Shown: one piece after another, positions 1 through 4,967 of the stretch
Layout: every line of letters begins with the position of its first letter
How positions within the stretch are numbered: the stretch's first letter is position 1
From: an uncultured Eubacterium sp.
GTDB taxonomy: Bacteria; Bacillota; Clostridia; Oscillospirales; Acutalibacteraceae
DNA length: 5,017 nt
Direction: 5' to 3'
Assembly (NCBI GenBank): GCA_910577215.1
Contig: CAJTMQ010000090.1
Location: 1 to 5,017 of the forward strand
The notes under the pieces: model-generated
What the model was told of the DNA's origin: nothing
What the model saw: the letters and a program-made list of their open reading frames with translations, nothing else
Databases searched by the model: none
Made by a program: the position numbers and the translations under genes

Positions 1-1
1 T

Positions 2-1225
2 GCAGACGGCGAAATTGAGGTTGTTGCGGGTTACGGCTCGGTAAACGGTGTTTATGCTTATGCTTTTTCACAGGATATTACTGTTGACGGCGGAGCAATC
101 AGCGTTGCCCAGTGCGCTAAAATAAAAAAGATTTATGAGCTTGCCAAGAAAACAGGCTGCCCTGTTATTGGTGTTTACGATTCTAACGGAATGAAGCTCA
201 GGGAAGGCTTTGAAGCTCTGAATGCATACGGTGAAATTTTAAAGGCTTCAACATCTGTTTCGGGTGTTGTGCTTCAGATTTCGGTTGTTGCAGGTGCCTG
301 CCTCGGCACATCTGCGCTTATGGCAAATATGGCAGATGTTGTTATTGCGGTTAAGGATGCTGATTTCTATATTACAGCACCAAGCGAGGTTAAGGCAGAG
401 GAGTCATTTGCACAGGGTACCGTTGATATTCTGGCAGATGATGTGAACGGTGCAATTGCATCGGTTAAGAATCTGGTTTCGCTTCTTCCGTCCAACAATC
501 TTGAAGCTGCACCTATGTTTGATTTTGAAGAAAAGCTTTCTTACGGTGCAGATGCAAATGCTTCTGCTAAAGAAGTTATCAATGCAGTTGCTGATGAAAA
601 CAGTGTTGTTGAAATTAAAGCAGGCTATGCAGAAAATGCGGTTACTGCTTTTGCTCAGATTGCAGGCTCAACAGCAGGTGTTATTGCATTTGACGGGGAA
701 AATGTTTGCCCTTCATGTGCATATAAGGCAGAAGCCTTCATTAAGCTTTGCGATGCCTTTAATATTCCGCTTGTTACCTTTGTTCATGCAAAGGGTCTTG
801 TTAAGGAAAAAGAAAATCAGATGCTTGTTGCTGCAACAAAGTTAACCTCAGCTTACGCGACGGCAACTTGCCCTAAGATTTCTGTTATAACGGGCAAGGC
901 AATCGGTGCGGCTTATATTGCGCTTGCAGGCAAGGGTGCTAATGCAGACCTTGTTTTTTCGTGGGATACGGCAGTTGTTTCACCGCTTGAGGTTGATGCG
1001 GCAGTTGCATTTCTTTATAATGAAAGGCTTGCTGCAGGTGAGAACAGAGCGGCTCTTGAAAAAGAGTATGAGGAAGAGCTTGCTTCTCCGTTTACGGCAG
1101 CAGCGTGCGGTGCAATTGACGATATTTTTGTTCCTGCAGAAACAAGAACAAAGCTTATTCATGCACTCAGCTTTTTAGACAGCAAGAGAGAAACCACAAT
1201 TCCGAGAAAGCACTCGGTTAAATAA
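2..1225 (+). CDS. Acyl-CoA carboxyltransferase subunit (MmdA / transcarboxylase 12S-like), 5'-truncated by window edge
   Basis: The reading frame is open from base 2 to the TAA at 1223-1225 and shows 407 residues. The family is usually a little over 500, so roughly 100 N-terminal residues lie off the left edge; the ATG at 191 is internal, because homology continues upstream of it. The protein has the two crotonase-like halves of biotin-dependent carboxyltransferases, which move CO2 between carboxybiotin and an acyl-CoA. The N-half is recognised by VVAGYGSVNG, AYAFSQDITVDGGA, GVYDSNGMKLREG and SGVVLQISVVAGACLG. The C-half shows KLCDAFNIPLVTFV, CPKISVITGKAIGAAYIAL and the tail GAIDDIFVPAETRTKLIHAL...KRETTIPRKHS. 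Some active-site loops differ from the usual consensus: DSNGMKL replaces DSGGARI, GAAY replaces GGAY and VHAKG replaces VDVPG. The biotin carrier starts 16 nt downstream, so they are co-transcribed. The acyl-CoA substrate cannot be read from sequence; methylmalonyl-CoA or a related acyl-CoA is an inference from family. Confidence 0.88.
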   Translation, partial: ADGEIEVVAGYGSVNGVYAYAFSQDITVDGGAISVAQCAKIKKIYELAKKTGCPVIGVYDSNGMKLREGFEALNAYGEILKASTSVSGVVLQISVVAGACLGTSALMANMADVVIAVKDADFYITAPSEVKAEESFAQGTVDILADDVNGAIASVKNLVSLLPSNNLEAAPMFDFEEKLSYGADANASAKEVINAVADENSVVEIKAGYAENAVTAFAQIAGSTAGVIAFDGENVCPSCAYKAEAFIKLCDAFNIPLVTFVHAKGLVKEKENQMLVAATKLTSAYATATCPKISVITGKAIGAAYIALAGKGANADLVFSWDTAVVSPLEVDAAVAFLYNERLAAGENRAALEKEYEEELASPFTAAACGAIDDIFVPAETRTKLIHALSFLDSKRETTIPRKHSVK

Positions 1226-1226
1226 T

Positions 1227-1233
1227 GGGAGGA
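1227..1233 (+). promoter_or_regulatory. Ribosome binding site of the biotin carrier gene
   Basis: GGGAGGA begins one base after the carboxyltransferase stop codon and lies 8 nt before the ATG at 1242. It is a strong Shine-Dalgarno match that fixes the biotin carrier start. Confidence 0.85.
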
Positions 1234-1241
1234 TTAACGAT

Positions 1242-1616
1242 ATGAAAAGATATACAATTACAGTAAACGGTACACCCTATGACGTAACAGTTGATGAGGC
1301 AGGCTCAGCTCCTGCTTCTGCACCGTCAGCAGCTCCTGCGGCACCGGTTGTTGCTCCTGCTCCTGCAGCTAAGGCAACACCTGCCTCTTCCGGAACAGAG
1401 GGTGCAGTTAAGGTTGAGGCTCCTATGCCCGGCACAATTCTTGATGTTAAAACTTCTGTCGGCGCATCTGTTAATTCAGGTGATGTTCTCTGTATTCTTG
1501 AAGCAATGAAAATGGAGAATGACATTGTTGCTCCGTCAGCAGGTACAGTTGCTTCCATTGCAGTCAATAAGGGTGACAGTGTTGAAGCAGGTCAGATTAT
1601 TGTTACTTTAAATTGA
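1242..1616 (+). CDS. Biotin carrier protein (biotin/lipoyl-attachment domain; transcarboxylase 1.3S / OadA-C-terminal-like)
   Basis: This 124-residue protein is the swinging arm that carries carboxybiotin between the two carboxyltransferase subunits. Residues 1-19 (MKRYTITVNGTPYDVTVDE) form the short N-terminal strand segment typical of 1.3S-type carriers. Residues 21-52 are an Ala/Pro/Ser/Val-rich flexible linker. Residues 55-124 are the biotinyl domain, with APMPGTI at 60-66 and the EAMKM motif at 87-91, making Lys90 the expected biotinylated residue. The second half of the domain (MENDIVAPSAGTV...VNKGDSVEAGQIIVTL) is complete and ends in the usual hydrophobic strand. There is no signal peptide or membrane segment, so it acts in the cytoplasm. 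The gene sits between the two carboxyltransferases, 16 nt after the first and 10 nt before the start of the next, indicating a single operon and one complex. A biotin ligase must be encoded elsewhere. Annotation as acetyl-CoA carboxylase BCCP is less likely because of the neighbours. Confidence 0.93.
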   Translation: MKRYTITVNGTPYDVTVDEAGSAPASAPSAAPAAPVVAPAPAAKATPASSGTEGAVKVEAPMPGTILDVKTSVGASVNSGDVLCILEAMKMENDIVAPSAGTVASIAVNKGDSVEAGQIIVTLN

Positions 1617-1620
1617 GGTG
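1615..1620 (+). promoter_or_regulatory. Ribosome binding site that decides the oadA start
   Basis: GAGGTG overlaps the biotin carrier stop codon and ends 6 nt before the ATG at 1627. An in-frame GTG at 1618 forms part of this Shine-Dalgarno itself and has no separate ribosome site, so ATG 1627 is the better start. Confidence 0.75.
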
Positions 1621-1626
1621 ACCGAT

Positions 1627-3024
1627 ATGGCTAAAATTGGTATTACCGAAACCGTTCTTCGTGATGCACATCAGTCTTTGATTGCAACAAGAATGACAAC
1701 GGATGAATTTTCGGATATTCTTGAAAAAATGGATAAAATCGGCTATCACTCACTTGAGTGCTGGGGCGGTGCTACATTTGATTCCTGTCTGCGTTTCCTT
1801 AATGAAGATCCTTGGGACAGACTCCGCCTTATCCGCAAAAAATGCCCTAACACAAAATTGCAGATGCTTTTCAGAGGTCAGAATATGCTTGGCTACCGCC
1901 ATTATGCGGATGACCTTGTTGATTACTTCGTTAAGAAAAGTATTGATAACGGAATTGATATTCTGCGTATATTTGATGCGCTTAATGACGTAAGAAACCT
2001 TGAAACGGCAATTACCTCTGCAAAGAAATACGGCGGTCACGTTCAGGCTGCTATTTCTTATACAACAGGTCCTGTTTTTGATATTGATTATTATTGCAAT
2101 TATGCAAAGCAGCTTGAAAATGCTGGAGCAGATTCTATTTGTATTAAAGATATGGCAGGTCTTTTAACACCTTACGGAACCTATGATCTTGTTAAGGCTC
2201 TTAAAACAACCGTTAAAATTCCGATTCAGCTTCATTCTCATTACACTTCAGGTCTTGCATCAATGGTACAGCTTAAGGGTATTGAGGCAGGTATTGATGT
2301 TATTGATACTGCAATCAGCCCGCTTGCTATGGGCACATCTCACCCTGCAACTGAATCTATGGTTGCTGCATTGCAGGGAACGGAGTATGATACGGGTCTT
2401 GATTTGAAAGCGTTAACCGAAATCCGTGATTTCTTTGTTCCGCTGCGTGAAAAATATATTGCTGATGGTCTTTTGAATACAAAAATGCTCGGTGTAGATG
2501 CAAACACGCTTCTTTATCAGGTACCGGGCGGTATGCTTTCAAATCTGCTGAATCAGCTTAAGCAGGCAGGCAAGGCAGATAAGCTTGAAGAGGTGCTTGC
2601 AGAAGTTCCCCGTGTTCGAGAGGACAGCGGTTATCCTCCGCTTGTAACACCAACCTCACAGATAGTCGGCACACAGGCTGTGTTCAACATCATTATGGGT
2701 GAGCGCTATAAAATGGTTACCAAGGAATTCAAGGATATGGTTGCAGGCAAGTACGGTAAAACACCTTGCGAGATAGACTCTGAATTCAGAAAGAAGATAG
2801 TAGGCGATGAGCCTGTTATTGATTGCCGCCCTGCTGATCTTCTTAAGCCTGAACTTGATAAGTTCAAGGAAGACATTGCCGAATACTATGAGCAGGAGGA
2901 GGATGTTCTCTCCTATGCTCAGTTTGATCAGGTTGCAGTTAAGTTCTTCCAGAACAGAAGAGATGCAAAGTACGGCTTGGACGGCAAGCATGATGATATT
3001 GAAACAAAGGTTCATCCTGTTTAA
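1627..3024 (+). CDS. oadA: Oxaloacetate decarboxylase alpha-type / transcarboxylase 5S-type carboxyltransferase, without biotin domain
   Basis: This 465-residue protein catalyses biotin-dependent carboxyl exchange between oxaloacetate/pyruvate and carboxybiotin. The first ~275 residues are the metal-dependent TIM-barrel carboxyltransferase (HMGL-like) domain. Visible active-site elements are LRDAHQSL (Asp13, metal ligand), CIKDMAG (Lys174, the lysine carbamylated in this family) and LHSHYTSG (His203 and His205, metal ligands), plus PLAMGTSHPATESMVAAL. Residues ~285-445 are the conserved PYC/OADA domain, with GYPPLVTPTSQIVGTQAVFN at 335-354 and GERYKMVTKE at 358-367. The protein ends about 20 residues after that domain. 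It therefore lacks the C-terminal linker and biotinyl domain of Klebsiella-type OadA, and the separate carrier encoded just upstream supplies it. The length resembles the 5S transcarboxylase subunit. The start is ATG 1627, as judged by the ribosome site. The gene is the last of the operon, with a terminator 14 nt after its stop. The family is very secure; decarboxylase versus transcarboxylase is unresolved. Confidence 0.93.
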   Translation: MAKIGITETVLRDAHQSLIATRMTTDEFSDILEKMDKIGYHSLECWGGATFDSCLRFLNEDPWDRLRLIRKKCPNTKLQMLFRGQNMLGYRHYADDLVDYFVKKSIDNGIDILRIFDALNDVRNLETAITSAKKYGGHVQAAISYTTGPVFDIDYYCNYAKQLENAGADSICIKDMAGLLTPYGTYDLVKALKTTVKIPIQLHSHYTSGLASMVQLKGIEAGIDVIDTAISPLAMGTSHPATESMVAALQGTEYDTGLDLKALTEIRDFFVPLREKYIADGLLNTKMLGVDANTLLYQVPGGMLSNLLNQLKQAGKADKLEEVLAEVPRVREDSGYPPLVTPTSQIVGTQAVFNIIMGERYKMVTKEFKDMVAGKYGKTPCEIDSEFRKKIVGDEPVIDCRPADLLKPELDKFKEDIAEYYEQEEDVLSYAQFDQVAVKFFQNRRDAKYGLDGKHDDIETKVHPV

Positions 3025-3038
3025 TATTGAATAATTTT

Positions 3039-3067
3039 AAGGGCGGATTTAACATCCGCCCTTTTAT
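3039..3067 (+). terminator. Intrinsic terminator of the carboxyltransferase operon
   Basis: A perfect 10-bp stem (AAGGGCGGAT at 3039-3048 with ATCCGCCCTT at 3054-3063) closes a 5-nt loop and runs into TTTT followed by an AT-rich stretch. It begins 14 nt after the oadA stop codon and ends the operon. Confidence 0.93.
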
Positions 3068-3071
3068 TATA

Positions 3072-3101
3072 TTGACTGTGCAACATTTTAAATGATATAA
3101 T
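3072..3101 (+). promoter_or_regulatory. Sigma-A-type promoter of the SDR gene
   Basis: The -35 is TTGACT (3072-3077) and the -10 is TATAAT (3096-3101), with an 18-nt spacer. The predicted transcription start is near 3108, giving a 5' leader of about 25 nt. The -35 lies only a few bases after the preceding terminator's T-tract, so the SDR gene is its own transcription unit. Confidence 0.8.
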
Positions 3102-3120
3102 TATAAATAAATCAAAATAT

Positions 3121-3126
3121 GGGGGA
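3121..3126 (+). promoter_or_regulatory. Ribosome binding site of the SDR gene
   Basis: GGGGGA lies 6 nt before ATG 3133. It supports this start over the in-frame TTG at 3127, which directly abuts the site. Confidence 0.7.
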
Positions 3127-3132
3127 TTGATT

Positions 3133-4176
3133 ATGAAGGTACTTATGATTGGCGGAACGGGTTTGCTCGGCTCGGCTGCCGCACAGATATTTGTTGATCG
3201 TAAAAATGAAGTTAAAACTTTATCTTTACCGCCGCTTCCTGCCGGTGCACCGCTACCGAAGGAAATGGAAATTGTTTTGCAGGATGCAAACAAGCTTTCC
3301 GATGAAGAAATGCTTGAGCTTATGCAGGGCTACGATATATTTGTTTTTGCAACTGGTGTTGATGAAAGAGTTGAATTTCCTGCACCTGTTTATGATGCAT
3401 ATTATAAATACAATATTAAGCCGCTTGAAAGGTATCTGCCGCTTGCTAAAAAGGCAGGTATGAAGGGCGCAGTTGTGTGCGGCTCATATTTTGCGTGGCT
3501 TGCAAAGGAACGCCCTGATATGATGCTTTGCGAAAAGCACCCTTATATCAGAAGCCGTATAGAGCAGGAGCAGGTCTGCGAAAAATATGCGGATAAGAAT
3601 TTTCAGGTTAGTGTGCTTGAGCTTCCGTATATTTTCGGCACTCAGTCCGGCAGAAAGCCTGTGTGGGTTATTCTTATTGAGCAGCTTCAGCGCTTTGAAA
3701 AAATGCCGTTTACGATGTATCCTGCAGGCGGAACGGCAATGCTAACTGTCCGTCAGGTGGGTGAAGCAATGGTTGGTGCGGCAGAGCAGGCACTAAACGC
3801 AGCCGAAAGGTGTGAGGGTAAATTCCGTGCCTATGGCATTTCCTGCTATAATATGACGTGGCGTGAATTTTTGAAAATTGTTTACCGTGCAATGAACGGC
3901 GAGCCGAACAGAAGAATTGTTGATGTTCCGAAATGGACCTTTCAGGCATTCGGCTATGTTATGCGTAAGGATTACAAGGAAAGAAATGTTGATGCAGGCA
4001 TAGATCCTGTAGGTCTTGCAGATATTATGGGTATGAATCTGTTTATTCCAACGGATGACTGCAAGGCACTTGGCTGTACACCTGATAATATTGAAGGTGC
4101 AATTTTTGATTCAATCAAGCTGTCCAAAGAAGCCTTTGAGGGTAAAGCAAAGCTTGTTGAAATGAAAGGTGAATAA
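3133..4176 (+). CDS. Extended-SDR / NAD-dependent epimerase-dehydratase-like protein, atypical active site
   Basis: This 347-residue protein has an N-terminal Rossmann fold opening with MKVLMIGGTGLLGS, so the dinucleotide-binding GGTGLLG lies at residues 7-13. The strand IFVFATGVDE follows at 69-78, ELPYIFGTQSGR at 163-174 (equivalent of the RPPYVFGP loop of extended SDRs), VRQVGEAMVGAAEQAL at 207-221, and a C-terminal substrate-side tail CKALGCTPDNIEGAI at 310-324. This layout fits nucleotide-sugar epimerases, reductases or NmrA-like regulators; the substrate cannot be told. The usual YxxxK appears as Tyr138-Ile-Arg-Ser-Arg142, so the catalytic lysine seems replaced by arginine. The start is ATG 3133, because GGGGGA (3121-3126) lies 6 nt upstream; an in-frame TTG at 3127 is too close to that site. 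There is no signal peptide or membrane segment. The gene has its own promoter and no same-strand partner, so context gives no pathway. Confidence 0.85.
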   Translation: MKVLMIGGTGLLGSAAAQIFVDRKNEVKTLSLPPLPAGAPLPKEMEIVLQDANKLSDEEMLELMQGYDIFVFATGVDERVEFPAPVYDAYYKYNIKPLERYLPLAKKAGMKGAVVCGSYFAWLAKERPDMMLCEKHPYIRSRIEQEQVCEKYADKNFQVSVLELPYIFGTQSGRKPVWVILIEQLQRFEKMPFTMYPAGGTAMLTVRQVGEAMVGAAEQALNAAERCEGKFRAYGISCYNMTWREFLKIVYRAMNGEPNRRIVDVPKWTFQAFGYVMRKDYKERNVDAGIDPVGLADIMGMNLFIPTDDCKALGCTPDNIEGAIFDSIKLSKEAFEGKAKLVEMKGE

Positions 4177-4183
4177 AAATAAA

Positions 4184-4211
4184 AACGGCTGTGCAATTAA
4201 GCACAGCCGTT
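4184..4211 (-). terminator. Shared intrinsic terminator between convergent units, stronger on the minus strand
   Basis: A perfect 11-bp stem (plus-strand arms 4184-4194 and 4201-4211) closes a 6-nt AATTAA loop. Read on the minus strand it is followed by TTTATTTTTATT, a good U-tract for the unit carrying the DUF1292 gene and the probable 6S RNA. Read on the plus strand, 7 nt after the SDR stop, it is followed only by CATTTTC, a weaker tail. It probably works in both directions. Confidence 0.88.
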
Positions 4212-4222
4212 CATTTTCAGAA

Positions 4223-4410
4223 AATCCGCACATCCGCCGAAAGCTGAAGATAACCTGCAGTTAAAGCAGGTGGGCTTCATCCGCATTATTTTGTGCTCCC
4301 AGCGTCCGCCGATAGGGCGGGAGGTCTGCATACCCGTAATGCGAGTATAAATCCCTATTAAAAAAGTTGTTCGGGTTATTAAAGCTTTCGGTTGTCGAGA
4401 TGCACAGACC
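4223..4410 (-). ncRNA. ssrS: Probable 6S RNA
   Basis: No convincing protein lies here, but the minus strand folds by eye into one long rod of about 188 nt. The closing stem has 12 pairs including G-U (plus-strand arms 4399-4410 and 4223-4234). A small asymmetric internal loop follows, then a perfect 9-bp stem CCGAAAGCT/AGCTTTCGG (4383-4391 and 4237-4245). A large central bubble comes next; its 3' side holds a 6-bp hairpin ACCTGC/GCAGGT (4266-4271 and 4253-4258). The upper stem is CGCATTA/TAATGCG (4337-4343 and 4282-4288), topped by CTCCC/GGGAG (4319-4323 and 4296-4300). Length, rod shape, central bubble and 3'-bubble hairpin are hallmarks of 6S RNA, which mimics an open promoter and sequesters sigma-70-type RNA polymerase holoenzyme. 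A terminator follows 12 nt downstream. Exact ends are approximate. Another structured ncRNA remains possible, since the call rests on manual folding and not a covariance search. Confidence 0.68.
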
Positions 4411-4423
4411 GTAAACAAATTTC

Positions 4424-4452
4424 TTTTTACTGCTCAGGCTCGAAATATTCAA
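4424..4452 (-). promoter_or_regulatory. Possible weak promoter for the 6S-like RNA, inside the 3' end of the DUF1292 gene
   Basis: On the minus strand, TTGAAT (4447-4452) and TAAAAA (4424-4429) are separated by 17 nt. The predicted start near 4417 is just ahead of the 5' arm of the closing stem. Both hexamers match consensus at only four of six positions, so this is tentative. The RNA could equally be processed from the upstream DUF1292 transcript. Confidence 0.35.
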
Positions 4453-4744
4453 CCTCGAATTTTTCTTCAACCTTAGCCATAAGTATATCTGAAATCTGCT
4501 CATATTCCATTTCATCTTCAATTTCAGCAAGGTATTCCTCGCCGTTTTCTTCAAGCACCTTAAGAATGATTACTTCGTAATCTGCTTCAACAATTTCCTC
4601 TGCGTCATCACGGAATTCCGTGATTGCAACATAAACGTCCTCGTCTGTTTCATATCTTTCAAGAAGCTCAAATAATATTTCGTTTCCGTTATCATCTGTA
4701 ACTGATATAATATCAGGCTCATAAAACTCTTTATCGTTATCCAT
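4427..4744 (-). CDS. DUF1292 family protein (YrzB-like)
   Basis: This 105-residue protein is very acidic: 39 Asp/Glu against 6 Lys/Arg. The family signature is clear: residues 11-29 (DIISVTDDNGNEILFELLE) match the DIITLTDEDGNEVEFEVL-type N-terminal segment, and residues 56-80 (YEVIILKVLEENGEEY...EIEDEME) match the second conserved block. The C-terminal tail is Glu-rich. DUF1292 proteins are small cytoplasmic proteins of Firmicutes, often near ruvX or fur-type genes; their molecular function is unknown, so none is assigned. The start is ATG 4744, with AAAGGA 11 nt upstream; an in-frame GTG at 4753 would leave only 2 nt to that site. A consensus promoter lies just upstream, and the probable 6S RNA begins about 16 nt after the stop, before a common terminator. 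The usual ruvX partner is not next to it here. Confidence 0.85.
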   Translation of the reverse strand: MDNDKEFYEPDIISVTDDNGNEILFELLERYETDEDVYVAITEFRDDAEEIVEADYEVIILKVLEENGEEYLAEIEDEMEYEQISDILMAKVEEKFEVEYFEPEQ

Positions 4745-4775
4745 ATCTTTCACATTCCTTTCATTATCATTACTT

Positions 4776-4804
4776 ATTATAGTATTTTAATTCATATTCG
4801 TCAA
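4776..4804 (-). promoter_or_regulatory. Sigma-A-type promoter of the DUF1292 gene
   Basis: On the minus strand the -35 is TTGACG (4799-4804) and the -10 is a perfect TATAAT (4776-4781), with the ideal 17-nt spacer. Transcription should start near 4769, giving a leader of about 25 nt that contains the AAAGGA ribosome site. Confidence 0.85.
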
Positions 4805-4817
4805 TACCAATATCTGG

Positions 4818-4834
4818 TTGTTAAAAAATAACAA
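4818..4834. repeat. Inverted repeat in the divergent intergenic region
   Basis: TTGTTA (4818-4823) and TAACAA (4829-4834) flank five A residues. The TGTTAAAAAA of its left part (4819-4828) recurs as a direct repeat at 4848-4857, just before the plus-strand -35. It could be a regulator-binding site or simply an A-tract UP-element-like region; low complexity makes chance occurrence plausible. Confidence 0.4.
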
Positions 4835-4862
4835 ATAAATTTAAAAATGTTAAAAAAAACTA

Positions 4863-4891
4863 TTGACAAACAACAAAAAGCGTGTTATTAT
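4863..4891 (+). promoter_or_regulatory. Strong sigma-A-type promoter of the right-edge gene
   Basis: A perfect -35 TTGACA (4863-4868) and a -10 TATTAT (4886-4891) are separated by 17 nt, with an A-rich tract directly upstream that resembles an UP element. The start is predicted near 4898, leaving a leader of about 70 nt. It is divergent from the DUF1292 promoter. Confidence 0.87.
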
Positions 4892-4904
4892 TAAGTTGAA
4901 CTTA
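4892..4904. promoter_or_regulatory. Palindrome over the predicted transcription start (possible operator)
   Basis: TAAGTT-G-AACTTA is a perfect 6-bp palindrome around one central base, placed directly after the -10 and covering the predicted start. That is a classical repressor position. No regulator can be named. Part of it (TTGAACT, 4896-4902) is also complementary to AGTTCAA at 4938-4944, so a leader hairpin is an alternative. Confidence 0.4.
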
Positions 4905-4950
4905 GAGAGAGGTAATCAAAAAAGAAAATCTTAATGGAGTTCAAATTATG

Positions 4951-4958
4951 AAAGGAGG
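4951..4958 (+). promoter_or_regulatory. Ribosome binding site of the right-edge gene
   Basis: AAAGGAGG is a near-complete anti-16S match, 9 nt before ATG 4968. It selects that start over the upstream ATGs at 4934 and 4948, which have no site at proper spacing and open only very short frames. Confidence 0.8.
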
Positions 4959-4967
4959 CTTTGTCCG

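Noticed and set aside
191..193. ATG 191 as the true start of the first carboxyltransferase
   Set aside because: The same frame is open to the left edge and encodes conserved family sequence (VVAGYGSVNG, DITVDGG), so the ATG is internal.
1277..1567. 96-residue minus-strand frame opposite the biotin carrier gene
   Set aside because: It is a mirror of the Ala/Pro-rich linker and biotin domain coding sequence, with no ribosome site or known fold.
1618..1620. GTG 1618 as the oadA start
   Set aside because: It is part of the GAGGTG ribosome site for ATG 1627 and has no ribosome site of its own at a proper distance.
2656..3015. 119-residue minus-strand frame inside oadA
   Set aside because: It lies wholly opposite a well-conserved gene, lacks a ribosome site, and shows no recognisable domain.
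4212..4426. Riboswitch or T-box leader for a flanking gene
   Set aside because: The structured RNA lies downstream of the minus-strand gene and is convergent with the SDR gene, so it leads no coding sequence. No T-box or known aptamer motif was seen.
4197..4554. Two minus-strand reading frames (4197-4418 and 4261-4554) over the 6S-like region
   Set aside because: Neither has a ribosome site or recognisable domain. One overlaps the DUF1292 gene in another frame, and the DNA is better explained by nested RNA stems.
4805..4862. CRISPR leader or tandem repeat array
   Set aside because: The repeats are short, AT-rich and only two copies, with no spacer structure.
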